Of a stretch of DNA of 64,000 nucleotides, positions 1-10,845 are shown piece by piece. The DNA comes from Diplodia intermedia (taxonomy: Eukaryota > Ascomycota > Dothideomycetes > Botryosphaeriales > Botryosphaeriaceae), in NCBI GenBank assembly GCA_021495925.1, contig JAKEKT010000112.1, forward strand, positions 43,430 to 107,429. The letters run 5' to 3'. Made by a program: the position numbers and the translations under genes. Position 1 is the first letter of the stretch; each line of letters opens with the position of its first letter. The notes below the pieces were generated by a model, which had not been told where the DNA came from, did no database searches, and worked only from the letters and a program-made list of their open reading frames with translations.

Positions 1-1454
1 AGCATCGTCGGGTGAGTTTGATGTGCTTCGATGCTGTTGCTGTGATTGGCTCGTGCATCCGCTGCGCCCGCCGCTAGCCCCTGCACCTGCAGCAGCTCCC
101 CGCCCGACCATTGGAGGACCACGGTCACGTGATTTTCCGATTCGGGCAGGGGTTCAGGTGACGTGTTTGCGGTGGCTTGGGGGCGGTGTTGGTAGGAGCG
201 ATCGCCAGGGGGGTATTTCACTGCTTCTTCCGCTCAGCGATACGACCGACACACCACCTCCTCACCTACGGACCCGCACCATCAGCGGGTTTTGGGAGAC
301 CGATCTTTGTGTCCCGAATGGAACAGTTGCCGAAGTCTGATTTGGAAGGCCACTGGTGGACAGAAGCATTAGTATGAAAATTCTGGCTGTTGCAAGTGGA
401 GGGTTGGATGGCCAACCTTTTTGGGATGAGATATTGTGCTTGAATTTCCCCAAGGCTGATGTCATGAATTTCTCCAGTCTACCCTGAGGAACGTAGACCA
501 TAATGACTGAATTGTGAGTAAGCACGGGGAGAAGGCTGCTGGTGAGCACCTATCCACAGATGAAGGGAAATTCAGATTTGGTCGCGACTTCGGGCAGGTG
601 TGTTGTGTCCTCACTTGAACAAGGCTGAGGGATTGCGCCAGCACGCCGCGAAGTGTGGGAGAGAAAACCTGGTGGCGACACGCCTCTCGCTTAGGTAAGC
701 GGCTTTGATTTTCTGCGTGTCGCTGCTTTGAGCGGCGACATCAGAGTTGTACAGCATGTACCTGACGACAAGACAAATCCCGCAAGCTGGGTTTTCATGC
801 GAGGCTGTGCTATTACCGGTCAGTGAAGAATAGCGTTGCTGCAGTATACCGTTCCGTCCGTTTATTCGTCGTGCTCCAGTTCTCGGCACTCTCCTTCCAG
901 AAAAGCATAAGCACGTCACGCTGAGTTGGGAAGGTACAACAGCGCGCGAGGCTGACGGGAGCTGTCAGATGCGCATTCTTTCACGCTCTATCACGTTACA
1001 AGGCAGACTTCTGCCCTTGCGATGAACTTGAGCATTTTTCGAACGACGACTGAAATATATATCGATGCACATTGCAAAGCTCCATTTACTTCGCCGGGCT
1101 TTCACCGCTCACCTACCCACCGACCTAGAGAAGAAATCCCAGCTGCATTTCGCCTTGCCACATGATCTCTGGTCGGAAGCCTTAGAGAAGGCGGACGCGC
1201 CGAATAAGCCTTACGCTCCAGCTGTCCAATACGACCTTTTGTCGCTAACTGGTGGAAGACTCGCAACGAGTTCAGCGAGGCACACTCAAGCGGCAAGGCT
1301 GATTTGTGACAGAAACCCTACAAGTACAGCCCGGTCGCATAACTGCAACACAGCTAGAAGATGACTGCTGTCGAACATACAAGCCTTGTGGTCGTCTCGA
1401 TACCGAATTTGTTTTTCTTGTCGGCACGAGCTTGCAGTCTTTGAAATCGCTTCA
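1..1454. other. Intergenic region with no supportable gene
   Basis: Short open frames here (for example 23-340 and 1065-1364) show no family motif, splice structure or codon signature. The right part is presumably the promoter of the DUF6594 gene; a TATATAT stretch lies near 1053-1060, about 400 bp from its start. An upstream neighbour may lie beyond the window edge. Confidence 0.4.
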
Positions 1455-2642
1455 ATGGACCAAGAAGCACCTTTTGTGGAAGCGCAGTCGCTGGAAGAGG
1501 TGGAAGAGGTGGAAGAGGGCAATGAAGCGCATTCTCCGACTGCGCAGAGATCATGGAGAAAATACCCGGATGGTTATTCACGGTTCGCAGCATTCTTGGT
1601 CGACGACCCCGACAAAACAGGCACCATTTTTCGCAGATTTGATCGGACCGCCGCACGGAGCCTCCTTTACCTCGAAAATGAGCTGGGTTCTTTGGAGGCA
1701 CGGCTTGATAGCCTGGAAGACGAATGCGATGTTGATACCTTGAGACGCGCCTACCTCCGAGATTGGGATGTTTTGAATAGCGCGGCGAATGGGGGTGACG
1801 ATAAGGCCATGCAGGTCCGGAGGTTGGTCCTTGACATAAGAGAGAAGGTTGAAGAATACCGTAAGCATTTCTTTTTAAGCCGCTTCGACTCCCTTACGAC
1901 CGTTTTTGACAGCTGATGAACCTCAGATGAGGCACTTATTCGCTACAAGCAAGTGTTGTCTTTGACCTCTCCAGAACGCCGAGCGCTGAAAGCCACACGG
2001 AATGTTTTTGCCAAGGACAATAACTGGAAGAATGCGTCAGAGACTATGATCATCGATGGGCTGAGCAAGCACTTGAGTGAGAACGAGCAGGACCTCTGCG
2101 CTCTGAGAAAGCTTCCGGAACCAGACCGCCTCACAAGGCTCTTCGAGGGCAAGCTGGCTTTCCTCTTTCGAGTTCGTGTCCGGATTTCCATTGAAGATAA
2201 GTAACTGACATACACCCAGGAGAAGGTTAACGGTCAGTATGTCGACTACGTCAGACACCAATCTGTTGAGAGGGCAGTGAGCGCAATAAGCTCCGTTTTG
2301 GCAGCCATCTTCTTGATCGGTGCAGTTCTCGGGCTCTACTTTGTGGAGTCCCAGAATGCTCGGCTCGGAATGCTATGCGGATTTACGATAGCTTTTGCGG
2401 GATCTCTGGCGCTGCTCACGAACGCAAGGCGGCAGGAAGTCTTTGCTGCAACAGCTGCGTAAGTAATCCATCTCCTCCGAGGAGACCACCCGTCGCTGAT
2501 AGTCAGCAGTTACGCTGCCGTGCTTGTGGTCTTTCTGAACGGAAATTTTGCTCAGAACACAAGCACATCCACCGCATCACCTACAGCATCCGCTGCGGTC
2601 ACTGTAACCTCAACCATCTTCACATCCGCCACAGCACAGTGA
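1455..2642 (+). CDS. DUF6594 family fungal membrane protein
   Basis: Four exons (1455-1860, 1927-2171, 2220-2458, 2510-2642) give 340 aa with all phases matching. The N-terminal part carries the family pattern: a YPDGYSRFAAFLVDD start, an FRRFDRTAARSLLYLE helix, then an acidic coiled segment with ELGSLEARLDSLEDE. Three hydrophobic C-terminal helices follow (AVSAISSVLAAIFLIGAVLG, LGMLCGFTIAFAGSLALLT, AYAAVLVVFL), the usual DUF6594 layout of a cytosolic helical domain anchored by C-terminal membrane spans. The protein ends in a Ser/Thr/Ala-rich tail. The start is the in-frame ATG just before MDQEAPF; an ATG at 1386 in the same frame would add 23 residues and is less likely. Intron 2 has a weak GTTCGT donor but a good CTGAC branch site. 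The last acceptor is a tandem CAGCAG, so one extra Ser is possible. The biochemical function of the family is unknown. Confidence 0.82.
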
Positions 2643-2744
2643 CTTTGCGCGAGATGCAGTATGCTGGTGGAGGACTGTACATTCGAGTGAGGATGCATAT
2701 CCTTTGCCAATGGGGCCTGTCTATGCGTTGGTATATTATTGGCG

Positions 2745-4426
2745 TTACTCCGCGTCCAACGGCTTCTGTCCGTAGACAACATACCTGATCCAGTCAGCAA
2801 AGCCACCTCTCACCTCAACTCGGACGCACTTACATGTCATGCTGCGGGTGTATAGCCCGGTTCTTCAATTCCTTCCTCAGCTCCGCCACATGCACCTCAA
2901 CCTCCTCCTTCTTCCACCCCCTCAGCCCGGTCAAAATCCGCATCGAGAACCCCTCCAACCCATCCGCAAAGTTCGCCAAGTTAAACAACCCAACCTGTTT
3001 CTGCAACACCCAAGTCAGCACACGTCCGCCCCTTTCAACCAACACCATCGCCCCTTCCACAGCAACAACACAACCCAACACAACCCTCCCACCCGGCGAC
3101 AACAGCCAAAAAAAAAAAAAAAAAACCAACTCACCAACATCCCATCCCTCGGCCACCTCCCAACCGGAAACGCAAACCTCTCAACCCCCACATTCTCCAA
3201 CCCCGCCCCCTCCACCCACCCCCTCAACTTCTCCCCCGGCTCCGGCTCCACGCCCATCGCCCTCATCCCCTCCAGCGTCTCCCTCAGATACGTCGACAGG
3301 TACGAATCCGCCGGCAGCGACCCGTCCGTCGCGTACACCTGCATGGTGAAGTCCTGCAGCTCGAGCCAGCCGCCGGGCCGGAGCGCGGCGGCGCAGCGCG
3401 CCACCAGCCCCGGCCAGTCGCGGATCGCGCCGAGCAGGTAGCGCGCGTGGATGTAGTCGAACTTGCGGGTGTGGGTCCAGGGTGTGGCTTCGATGTCGTC
3501 GATTTCGAAGTGCACGTTGGGCGGGACGAAGGCGGGTTGGATGGGGGAGAGGTCGTTGCCGAGGATCTAGTGTGGGGGGGAGGGAGGGGTTAGTGTGGTG
3601 GTGGTGGGGGGGAGAGGGGGGTGGGGGGTGGTACTCGTGCGGATTCGTATTCGTCGCCTGTGGTCGTGGTGGTGGGTTGTCAGTTGGGGGGTTTTTTTTT
3701 TTCTTTCGGGGCCAGGAGGACGGGTTGGTGTTGTGGGTGTGGGGGGTCACTTACCCATCTGGATCGCCCAGATGCCGGTTCCTGGTTGTTCATATGTGAG
3801 ACGGGTTCGATTGTCTTTTTGAAGTCGTGTCGGTGCCATACCTGTTCCGAGATCCAAGATTTCCTGCACGTCTTTCTTGATCGGGGCCAGGTGCAGCCTG
3901 CCGCCGAGGCGGAGCGTGATCATGTGGTGGACGAGGTCCAGCCGGTCGTTTTCGTCCTGCAATGCAGCAGTCAGCCTGCTTGAAGTCTTCGCGTTACGAT
4001 GTATATCACGACAGACCTCGTCATTTGGCGCGAAGTACACTGCAAAGGTGGAGTCAGCAGCGGACGGCGAAATAGGATCGACGGGAATATGCCGTACCCG
4101 AGCTGTCCTTCTTGAAACTGTGGTACCGGCGACCATTCTCGTACTCGTAGTCGGTGATCGAAGAGCTCAATGACGACGTGCTCGGCCTGGTAGTGGTGTC
4201 AGCAAGCCTTGTCACCATCTCGCGTGGCAGTGACAGGGGGGTGCGGGGGGCGGGGTGAAATGTGGAGACGAGACGCACAGGTCAGAGTCGTATGAAGAAT
4301 CCGTCTCGTCGGTTACCTGGTCGAAGGATCAAGCTGTCAGCATTGACCTGCACGAAGCGACAGGCACGTGCATACATCATCAGCCTCGATGTGCTGAGGC
4401 GCAGGGTTCTCCGTCGGCTGAGACAT
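2745..4426 (-). CDS. LaeA-like SAM-dependent methyltransferase
   Basis: A ten-exon model gives 334 aa in frame throughout: 4426-4376, 4316-4279, 4186-4098, 4039-4017, 3956-3842, 3781-3755, 3657-3635, 3566-3135, 3000-2834, 2784-2745. The order matches class I fungal methyltransferases (Methyltransf_23, LaeA-like). An acidic Ser/Thr leader is followed by YEYENGRRYHSF and by a DENDRLDLVHHM helix. SAM motif I DLGTGTG lies at about residues 102-108, then LGNDLSPIQP, FEIDDIE, and the family ending YVVYGQKP. Members methylate small molecules or act as regulators of secondary metabolism; which applies here cannot be read from sequence. Three exons are only 23-27 nt, and each is needed to keep motif I and the following strand. 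Intron 8 contains an A18 run. No biosynthetic backbone gene lies nearby, so cluster membership is not supported. Confidence 0.85.
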
Positions 4427-5190
4427 GGTTGTACGTCGAGCAGTGAACGTCGACTCTTCGGAGAAAGACGCGACGGGGAGGAATTCGGCAGGAATGAGAC
4501 TCGACCCGAGCGGGCGGTCGCTTCAACACGCTCCCCTTATGTAGGCTGCTGTGCCGCATTGTGGCATGAGCCCGGCTTCGGCAGCTCCGATTCTCCCAGT
4601 GGGCCCAGGTAACATATCCGACGCGATCCCTGTGTTGATCTCGGCAACACACCGCAATACGGGGTATAAAGGACATGGAAGGGCTTAAAACTGATCGATC
4701 CATTGTCGCAAGACATGGAATCTACTCGCTGTCGTCGAGAGTTATACACGTTTTCATTAAACTGCCACAGCAGGTGACAAATAGTTGGCCTACTACCCGC
4801 ATGTTCCTCGCGACGATATCGAACCGACCTTATGGGTAGTTGAATCCAATCTCCGGACGTAAATACGAGTCTTTAATGCATGATATCTATCCAGCCAATA
4901 AATCCAACTACCTATGTAAGAAAACTGGTATCGTTTTCGGTGAGCTCAAAGGGCATAAATCTTTTGTCACCCGCTGTGCTGGAACAACTCAAAGCTGTAG
5001 AAACAACAATGAGTAGTACACATTGAAGCATTGCTTACTATGACGGCAAGCTGCCACTCATTTCGCGCACCAAACAGGGAAAGAAGAATTACTTGTAGTC
5101 TAATTACAGCATTACTTGAGCCCTGTACCCTTGAAGTAGCCTTCTCAACACAGGGCTAAATCCCAGACATTTCCACAAGTTTATCATACA
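4427..5190. other. Intergenic, AT-richer spacer carrying a short inverted-repeat element
   Basis: This lies between the methyltransferase start and the 3' end of the STAND-N/RA gene. It holds the small element at 4834-4912 and otherwise no coding evidence. The right side is the putative promoter and 5' leader of the methyltransferase. Confidence 0.5.
4834..4912. mobile_element. MITE-like short element, copy 1 (degenerate)
   Basis: The left end starts GGGTAGTTGAAT and matches the left end of the element at 11507 in 28 of 31 positions, including the block TCCGGACGTAAAT. The right end closes with CAACTACC, the inverse of the outer GGTAGTTG. The inner right arm no longer matches the left arm, so this copy looks decayed. 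It has no coding capacity. A target-site duplication is not clear; the flanks are TA-rich. A non-autonomous terminal-inverted-repeat transposon is the inference, and the family is not identified. Confidence 0.6.
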
Positions 5191-6972
5191 TCACGATGAC
5201 CGAGATCCACTCCGCATACGCCCCCCGAGTGCACGTGACTCCTGACCTCTGCCACCAGAGGCCGCCGTTTTGCGGCTCGAAACCCCCTTCACCGGCGTAG
5301 CATGCTTCCGAAGCATGAACACCGGCCTCCGACCCTCACCCTCAAGCCGCTTGAACAGCGTCAAAGGCTTCTCGTTCAGCCCCAAACAACGCTTCTGGTC
5401 CCCGTGCACGATGTACAGAGCGTACTGCCTCGCGTCCCCGACGACGTTGTGTTTCCTGAGCGCGACCGGCAGAACCGTGCGAGTCGTGTCGTCGGCGCCG
5501 ACGCGGAAGCTCCTGAAGAACTCTCCGTGCTGCGGCCGCGTCGGTTTCCTGCCCGCGTTCGGGTCCGGGCCCGTCTCGCGGTGTCTTCTCGGGTACGAAG
5601 CGCGTGTCGGATAGGTGTTCGCCGACGAAGATAGGGGTGGGACTTGTGGCGGCGACGCGGAAGTGTTGACGCTCGAGGGCAAACTGGCCGGACGTGCGGG
5701 TCGGGGACCGGAGGCGTCCCGTTCGAGGCGCGACTGCTTGGATTCCTGGCGCGGAGGCGACGGCGACTGCAGGACGAAGGGCAGGATGGTGCTCCAGACT
5801 TTGTACCGGTCTTCGGGCGAGAGCGCGGCCGACCACGTCTGGATGGCGTTGATCGCGGTGGGGAAGTCGCTGTCTAACAGCTCGGACGACGATTTGGGCG
5901 TGGAATGGCTGGGTTTGCCGTCCTGATCTGAATCGTCTCCGGTCTCCAAAACGGTGGCTAGCGACGGCATCTGGACCATGCCGCCAGATATTTGGGTCAT
6001 CCTTCTAGCTTGTCTCAGATCCGGTGAAAGTCGAGGGGTACGACTGTTCAATGGCTCGTTTGAAGCATTGAGAAGACTACAAGACCATCTTTTCAGGTTG
6101 GCTTGCTCTTCTGACAGCCAGAGAGAATTTCTTGCGGGTAAAGTCGGATGCCCGTCGACCAGCACGTAGCTGGACGTGCTCGCTCTGCTTGTGCGCAAAG
6201 ACTCGAGATCTTCTCGCAGAGATTGGACCAGGAAATAGCTTTCGACGGAGGCAGTCGATACGCGAGAACCTCGGGCGAAGATGTCACAGTCAACGTCGTC
6301 TGCTGGAGACATGGGGCACTCCACTTCTGGCTCGTCGAACTTTTGCTCTTCAAGCTCCTGGAGCTCGGTTATGGAGGCGCGGTGCGCGCGCTCAAGGCTT
6401 TCAATCAGACTCCGCTGTTGTCCGTCATCTTCCGGATCAGCGACGTCGGAGAATATCGTCCTGGCACATGTCAGCATATGCCCATAGTCATGGTGGGGTG
6501 ATGTTACTTACTTTCGCTTGGCTATCTTATCGGCAAGATGCAGAGTTTCCAGCATCAAACTGAGAGTAGCCTTGTACGTGTCGAGGCTCGCTCGGAGGTA
6601 CATGATCCTGGGCTTCTGGAGCGCCCACCTGATCCTCTTTGACCATTTGGAGCCGCTCTCACCCGGGATGCCAACGTGCCTCTGCAGTTCGTGGACCAGC
6701 TCGATGATCTCGACGAACATACCAAGGCACCTTTCATTCATCTTCTCGGCCACATCCTTGCAGTGCAGGACCGACGCCGCGTCCGCCTCTTCGAGCGTCG
6801 ACGCCAGGATGCGAAGGATGAAGCAGAAGTTGGAAATCTCGCTGCCTATCTGCTTCGCGTCCTTGGCGGCCGAGCCGACCTCCTCGGCGAACTGGTAGAG
6901 CGTCAGAGAAACACTGACTCCGGTCGCGGCGATGCCGACGATGCTTCCGACGATGCTGAGCGGATCCGCCAT
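5191..6972 (-). CDS. Fungal STAND-type N-terminal domain fused to a Ras-association domain
   Basis: Two exons (6972-6512, 6460-5191) encode 576 aa; the 51-nt GTAAGT..CAG intron joins in phase. The start MADPLSIVGSIVGIAATGVS is the classic opening of the fungal STAND/NLR N-terminal helical domain (PigL_N-like), which runs to about residue 150. The middle is acidic, Ser/Pro-rich and probably disordered. The end (about 465-540) resembles the Ste50-type Ras-association fold: FFRSFRVGADD, a VLPVALRKHNV helix, RQYALYIVHGDQKR, and GRRPVFMLRKH. There is no NACHT or NB-ARC ATPase and no repeat domain, so this is not a complete NLR. A role coupling a Ras-like GTPase to downstream signalling or cell-death-type responses is inference. 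The C-terminal tail is Arg/Ser/Gly-rich. Confidence 0.82.
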
Positions 6973-8141
6973 TCGAAAACGTGAAAAAAAGAAAAAGGAC
7001 GAGTTGAACGGTAAGGTTTCAGACGAGAGCGGGCCGGGCAGACGGACGGTCGACCCGTGTCGGCCTTTTTAATGCGGAGACCATCAGCGGGGCGAGGCTG
7101 AGATGCGCAGCAGCCCCACGCTCGTGCATGCCTCCCCCTACGTAGCCTGTCAGCACGCCCCTTCGGACGCGTTTCAGCCTTGCCCGTCCAATGCGTAATG
7201 ATTCGACAGGAATGAGTTTCAGGAAATGGCACGGTGGCGAAGCAGCGATGCGCATCCGTTTCGGACACTCGAAACAGTGACAAGGGCTATAAACCTACCC
7301 GGCGAGCGTCATCGAAACCCCCCCCTTGCTCCTGCATCCTTTGCAATGTCAATCAACAATCGCTGCCTGATAAAAGTGGAGTCCAGTCAACGAAAAATCT
7401 GTGTCATTTGCTACTCTCAAGCTGAGATATTCCCTTTGAGTTGGAACAGGCGATTTCAGACGAACAGTTGAACTTCGCGATCGCTCATGCAAAGGGGCAC
7501 AGCGGATGACAAAGGGACTTGGCCCCCATGGATGACGTGACTACCTTTCCTACCAATATTTGGACGAAGATATAACGTTTAGAGCCGATTTATTTTGTCA
7601 GCCGCTGTCAAGGTCCCCAGCCGACTACCGACGTGAAAACTCTTGAAGTCCAGAATTTAGTATCTGTTGGAATATAAACAGAATAGCTTAGTCAGCGAGG
7701 AGCAGGATATATAAGCAGGCCCCCCCGGGCCTCCCCTCCGCTCCTTATGCCAATACAACAACCTCTCACCAAACACCCCCAAATTTCCAACAGTATCGTC
7801 TGTTTTTGGTGGTCCATAGACCTCCTCTAACATAGACTACGGAAACACTCTATAAATTTCGAGCTAGGCATGACCCGATCCTTGTAAGCACTACATACTC
7901 ACTCTATATTTAGGGGGGAGGATCCGCCTTGGCACGACGCTGCACTACTCTAAGTACTAGTCATGTCTTTCTTTTGACGACATTCACACAACACACACGC
8001 CAGCACATATTTCGAACCGGTACCACTCTACGTCGTTGAATGTCTCATGGAATTTGATATTACCAGCCACCCCCGTTCTGAGCATTGATTAGTAAAAGGA
8101 GAAAGCATATAGTACAATGATACGAATCGCTCCGCGGTTAC
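6973..8141. other. Intergenic region, no gene seen
   Basis: This contains the promoter side of the STAND-N/RA gene and the 3' flank of the DUF6536 gene. A TATATAAGC motif near 7708-7716 is followed by C/T-rich sequence, but no credible reading frame follows it on the + strand. An unannotated non-coding transcript cannot be excluded. Confidence 0.4.
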
Positions 8142-10845
8142 TTATGAGTACAGCTCGTTTGGAACGATTTTCCCCACAGGTCCAGACGATAAGCCAGCGC
8201 GCCGGAATACCTCGCCTTGCCCCACTACGAAGAATTGTCAGCACATTTGCAATGAGTCCGGGAAGCCAGGGGCATCAAGTATCAGACGGCAGAGGGCGTC
8301 GTGGCAGGAAGTTGGACTTTACAATCAATGTCCAACAGGGGTATGCAGCTTCGATGCAATGCTGTGTAGATATGGTGCAGTATGAAGTGGCAAGAGAAGG
8401 AAGACCAGCTGGCGGCGACGGGAAAGAAACGCAGTACTTACAATCTCCCCACTTGACGTAACCCTCATCATTCATGTCATTCAACCGCGTCGTGGACGCG
8501 CACAACACCCTGATCGATCCGTACATCTGCGGAATGAAGCCTTCGCGGCGATAGGAAAAGGTGCGCCAGCAAGTGATGGTCATGGCGATCAGCATCGCCG
8601 TCGAACCGAAGAGTCCATTCGGCACGCAAGTAACCTGTGAGGGATCAATCAGCCAGACTTGCAAATCAGACTTGAACTGTTCTTCGCATTACCGTGTATT
8701 GGGAAAAGGAGCGGTACGGAGTCTCAAAGATGACCTCTGCGGTTTGCATGGAGAGGCCCAGGAGCCAGTGCATAATAATACTATAGGTCATGGTCGGGAT
8801 GAGGACGCGCTTGGGAAGTTGGAGTAGGTATGACTGGTTGAAATGCGGATCTTTGACGACGGTGGAGCGCAGCCGGCCACCGTACTTCTCGAGCTTGCCC
8901 CAGTCGAACTCCATGGAGATGAGGGTGAGGTTGTAGATGAGGAGCAGGTAGATGGTCGAGTAGACGAACTGCAGGCCGTTGGAGATGAAGTACGACGCGA
9001 TTTCGCTGCTGATGCGGTTGGCCGGTAGTTCGGCCAGCTGGCTGCCCTTGCTGAGGTATGCTACCAGGCTGACGTGCGGTGTAGCCGCGTGTTTCCCCGT
9101 GTAGATGCTGTGCCACTGGCTACCGACAACGAGACCAAGCATGATCGACCAGGTCAGAGAGCCGATGGACAACAGACACAGGAGAAGGATCTGGGTCAAT
9201 GCAGTCTGGCCAAGTGTGCCGAGAAAGGCCCTCTTGCGCTTCATGGCTAGCGTCGGCCACGGAAGCTTGGTGTGGTTGTAGACAACGTTGAACTTTTTGC
9301 ATTTCTGGCAGTGGCCCAGCTCTTCACCTGTGTCGGACGGATCCGGGTCTCGGCAGTGCTTGTGGCACGTGTGTTTGATCTGTCGCCGATGGAAGTCGCC
9401 TTTGCTCGTCATGCATTCGCCCTGAACTTGAAGGCGAGGATACATCGAAGAGACGACGAGTACATCGCCGAAGTTCAGAAGATGCGATTTGACCTTGCCA
9501 CGTGCGGAGTACATGGTAAGGGCCATGTAGGTGGCCTTTGCCAGTAGGCAGCCCGTAAGGATCAGGGCAGACTGCATGCGCAACACGAGCGTGCAATCGC
9601 CTTCGTCTGCGGAGTCGGATGCTGACAAACATCTGATCTGGAGATAGGTGCAGTTTGCTGACTTTGTTTGATTCCTTTCGCTGCACAGTTGTTCATCGTA
9701 GTAGACCTTGACTGCGTTTGCGTTTAGATATGCGCCTCCAAAGTAGTCCTTCCAGTCATCAAAAGGGGCAGATTTGTTGGGCTGAAGACTGTCAAGAGAG
9801 CCTTGATTAAAAGCAATTGTACACACGTCAGAGTACATGCCGTAGGAATGGTAATACTCGGTAGTGCTAGAGTAGTAGTCCTCATACCACTGCTCAAAGT
9901 CTGGTACTGGATGGTATGAAACTGACGGTGTTGTCCGATAGGTTGATGTACCGACTAGAGAGTTGGCAAGTAGGTGGATGGGCATAGAGGTCATGATGAG
10001 GAGCAACCAGCTAAGCCAAGATTTCAAGCGATCGGTGCGTTTGTAGTTGATTGCAAAGGGCGAATTAGTGCCCACGCGGCAATCGCCGTGTTTGGACAGC
10101 ATGTAAGCGAGGTCGTCGACCCGCAAGGCGGTTGCGAGCTGCTGGTATGTGTTCGACATACCGAGGATCATGGTAGAGGCGACATTTATTAAGAACTTCA
10201 AGGCCTGCGAAAGCATCAGAAGATTTCAGGACAAATGCGCGGAGCGGGTGGTCAGACTTGATAACCCGGCTCGACTGATTTGCAGTGACCCTTGTGGAAG
10301 GCTATCGACGTTGAGTTTGGATTATTTTCGAGTTGGTGGGAGAAGTCGGGCGAGGCAGAGATGCAGACGACGAGCATGATGACAGCGAAGAGGGAGGTGA
10401 GGGCGGCCATGCCGGTGAGACTTCGATCAACGAGCATCTCGCGTCTCCACCAGCTGGAGCCCAACCGCGTAGCCTCCCTCTCCTCGGGCATTGCATTTTC
10501 GCATCCAACAAGCGACCAGGACTCGTCGGCATCTTTGCCATCGACGCCGATGGGCGTCTTGGCGGTACTGCTGCGCCTGCCTTCCTCGGCGCGCTGGAAG
10601 GAAGCATAGGAGGTATCGGTGAGCTCAACCGAGGGGTTGGCCAAGCTGGAGTAGCAATGTCAGCCGAACAGTTGGCTCTGGGAAAAGAACAAGTCCCACC
10701 GGCTGAACTCCAAGTGAGCCCTTGGGTCTCTGCGCCTGGTCAAGTTGGACTTGAGATGCGAAAACATGGTGGCTGCATTGGGGGTCCGGCCGGCGAAAAA
10801 GGCGGTCGAAGGAGAAGTAGGTGGATGGGAAGGCGGCAAGGCCAT
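8142..10845 (-). CDS. DUF6536 family multi-pass membrane protein
   Basis: Five exons (10845-10700, 10645-10258, 10204-8693, 8634-8442, 8224-8142) give 773 aa with consistent phases. The DUF6536 region is clear: a first membrane span in SLTGMAALTSLFAVIMLVVC, then FHKGHCKSVEPGYQ, LKFLINVASTMILGMSNTYQ and SWLSWLLLIMTSMPIHLL. Several more spans follow, with a Cys-rich loop (HTCHKHCRDPD and HCQKCKKFN). The C-terminus WGDLGQGEVFRRAGLSSGPV fits the family ending and fixes the last 217-nt intron. The N-terminal ATG is the first in-frame one with a good context (TTAATGGCC); an extra upstream exon is possible because the frame stays open further 5'. The first DUF intron uses a GTCTGA donor. Function and membrane location are unknown. 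Confidence 0.8.

Noticed and set aside
2745..4426. Possible secondary-metabolite cluster around the LaeA-like methyltransferase
   Set aside because: No polyketide synthase, NRPS, terpene cyclase, P450 or transporter lies within the window near it.
5191..6972. Complete NLR immune-type receptor
   Set aside because: The N-terminal domain fits, but no NACHT/NB-ARC motif or repeat domain follows.
8117..8461. 114-codon + strand frame
   Set aside because: It lies antisense to the last exons and intron of the DUF6536 gene, whose family C-terminus is clear.
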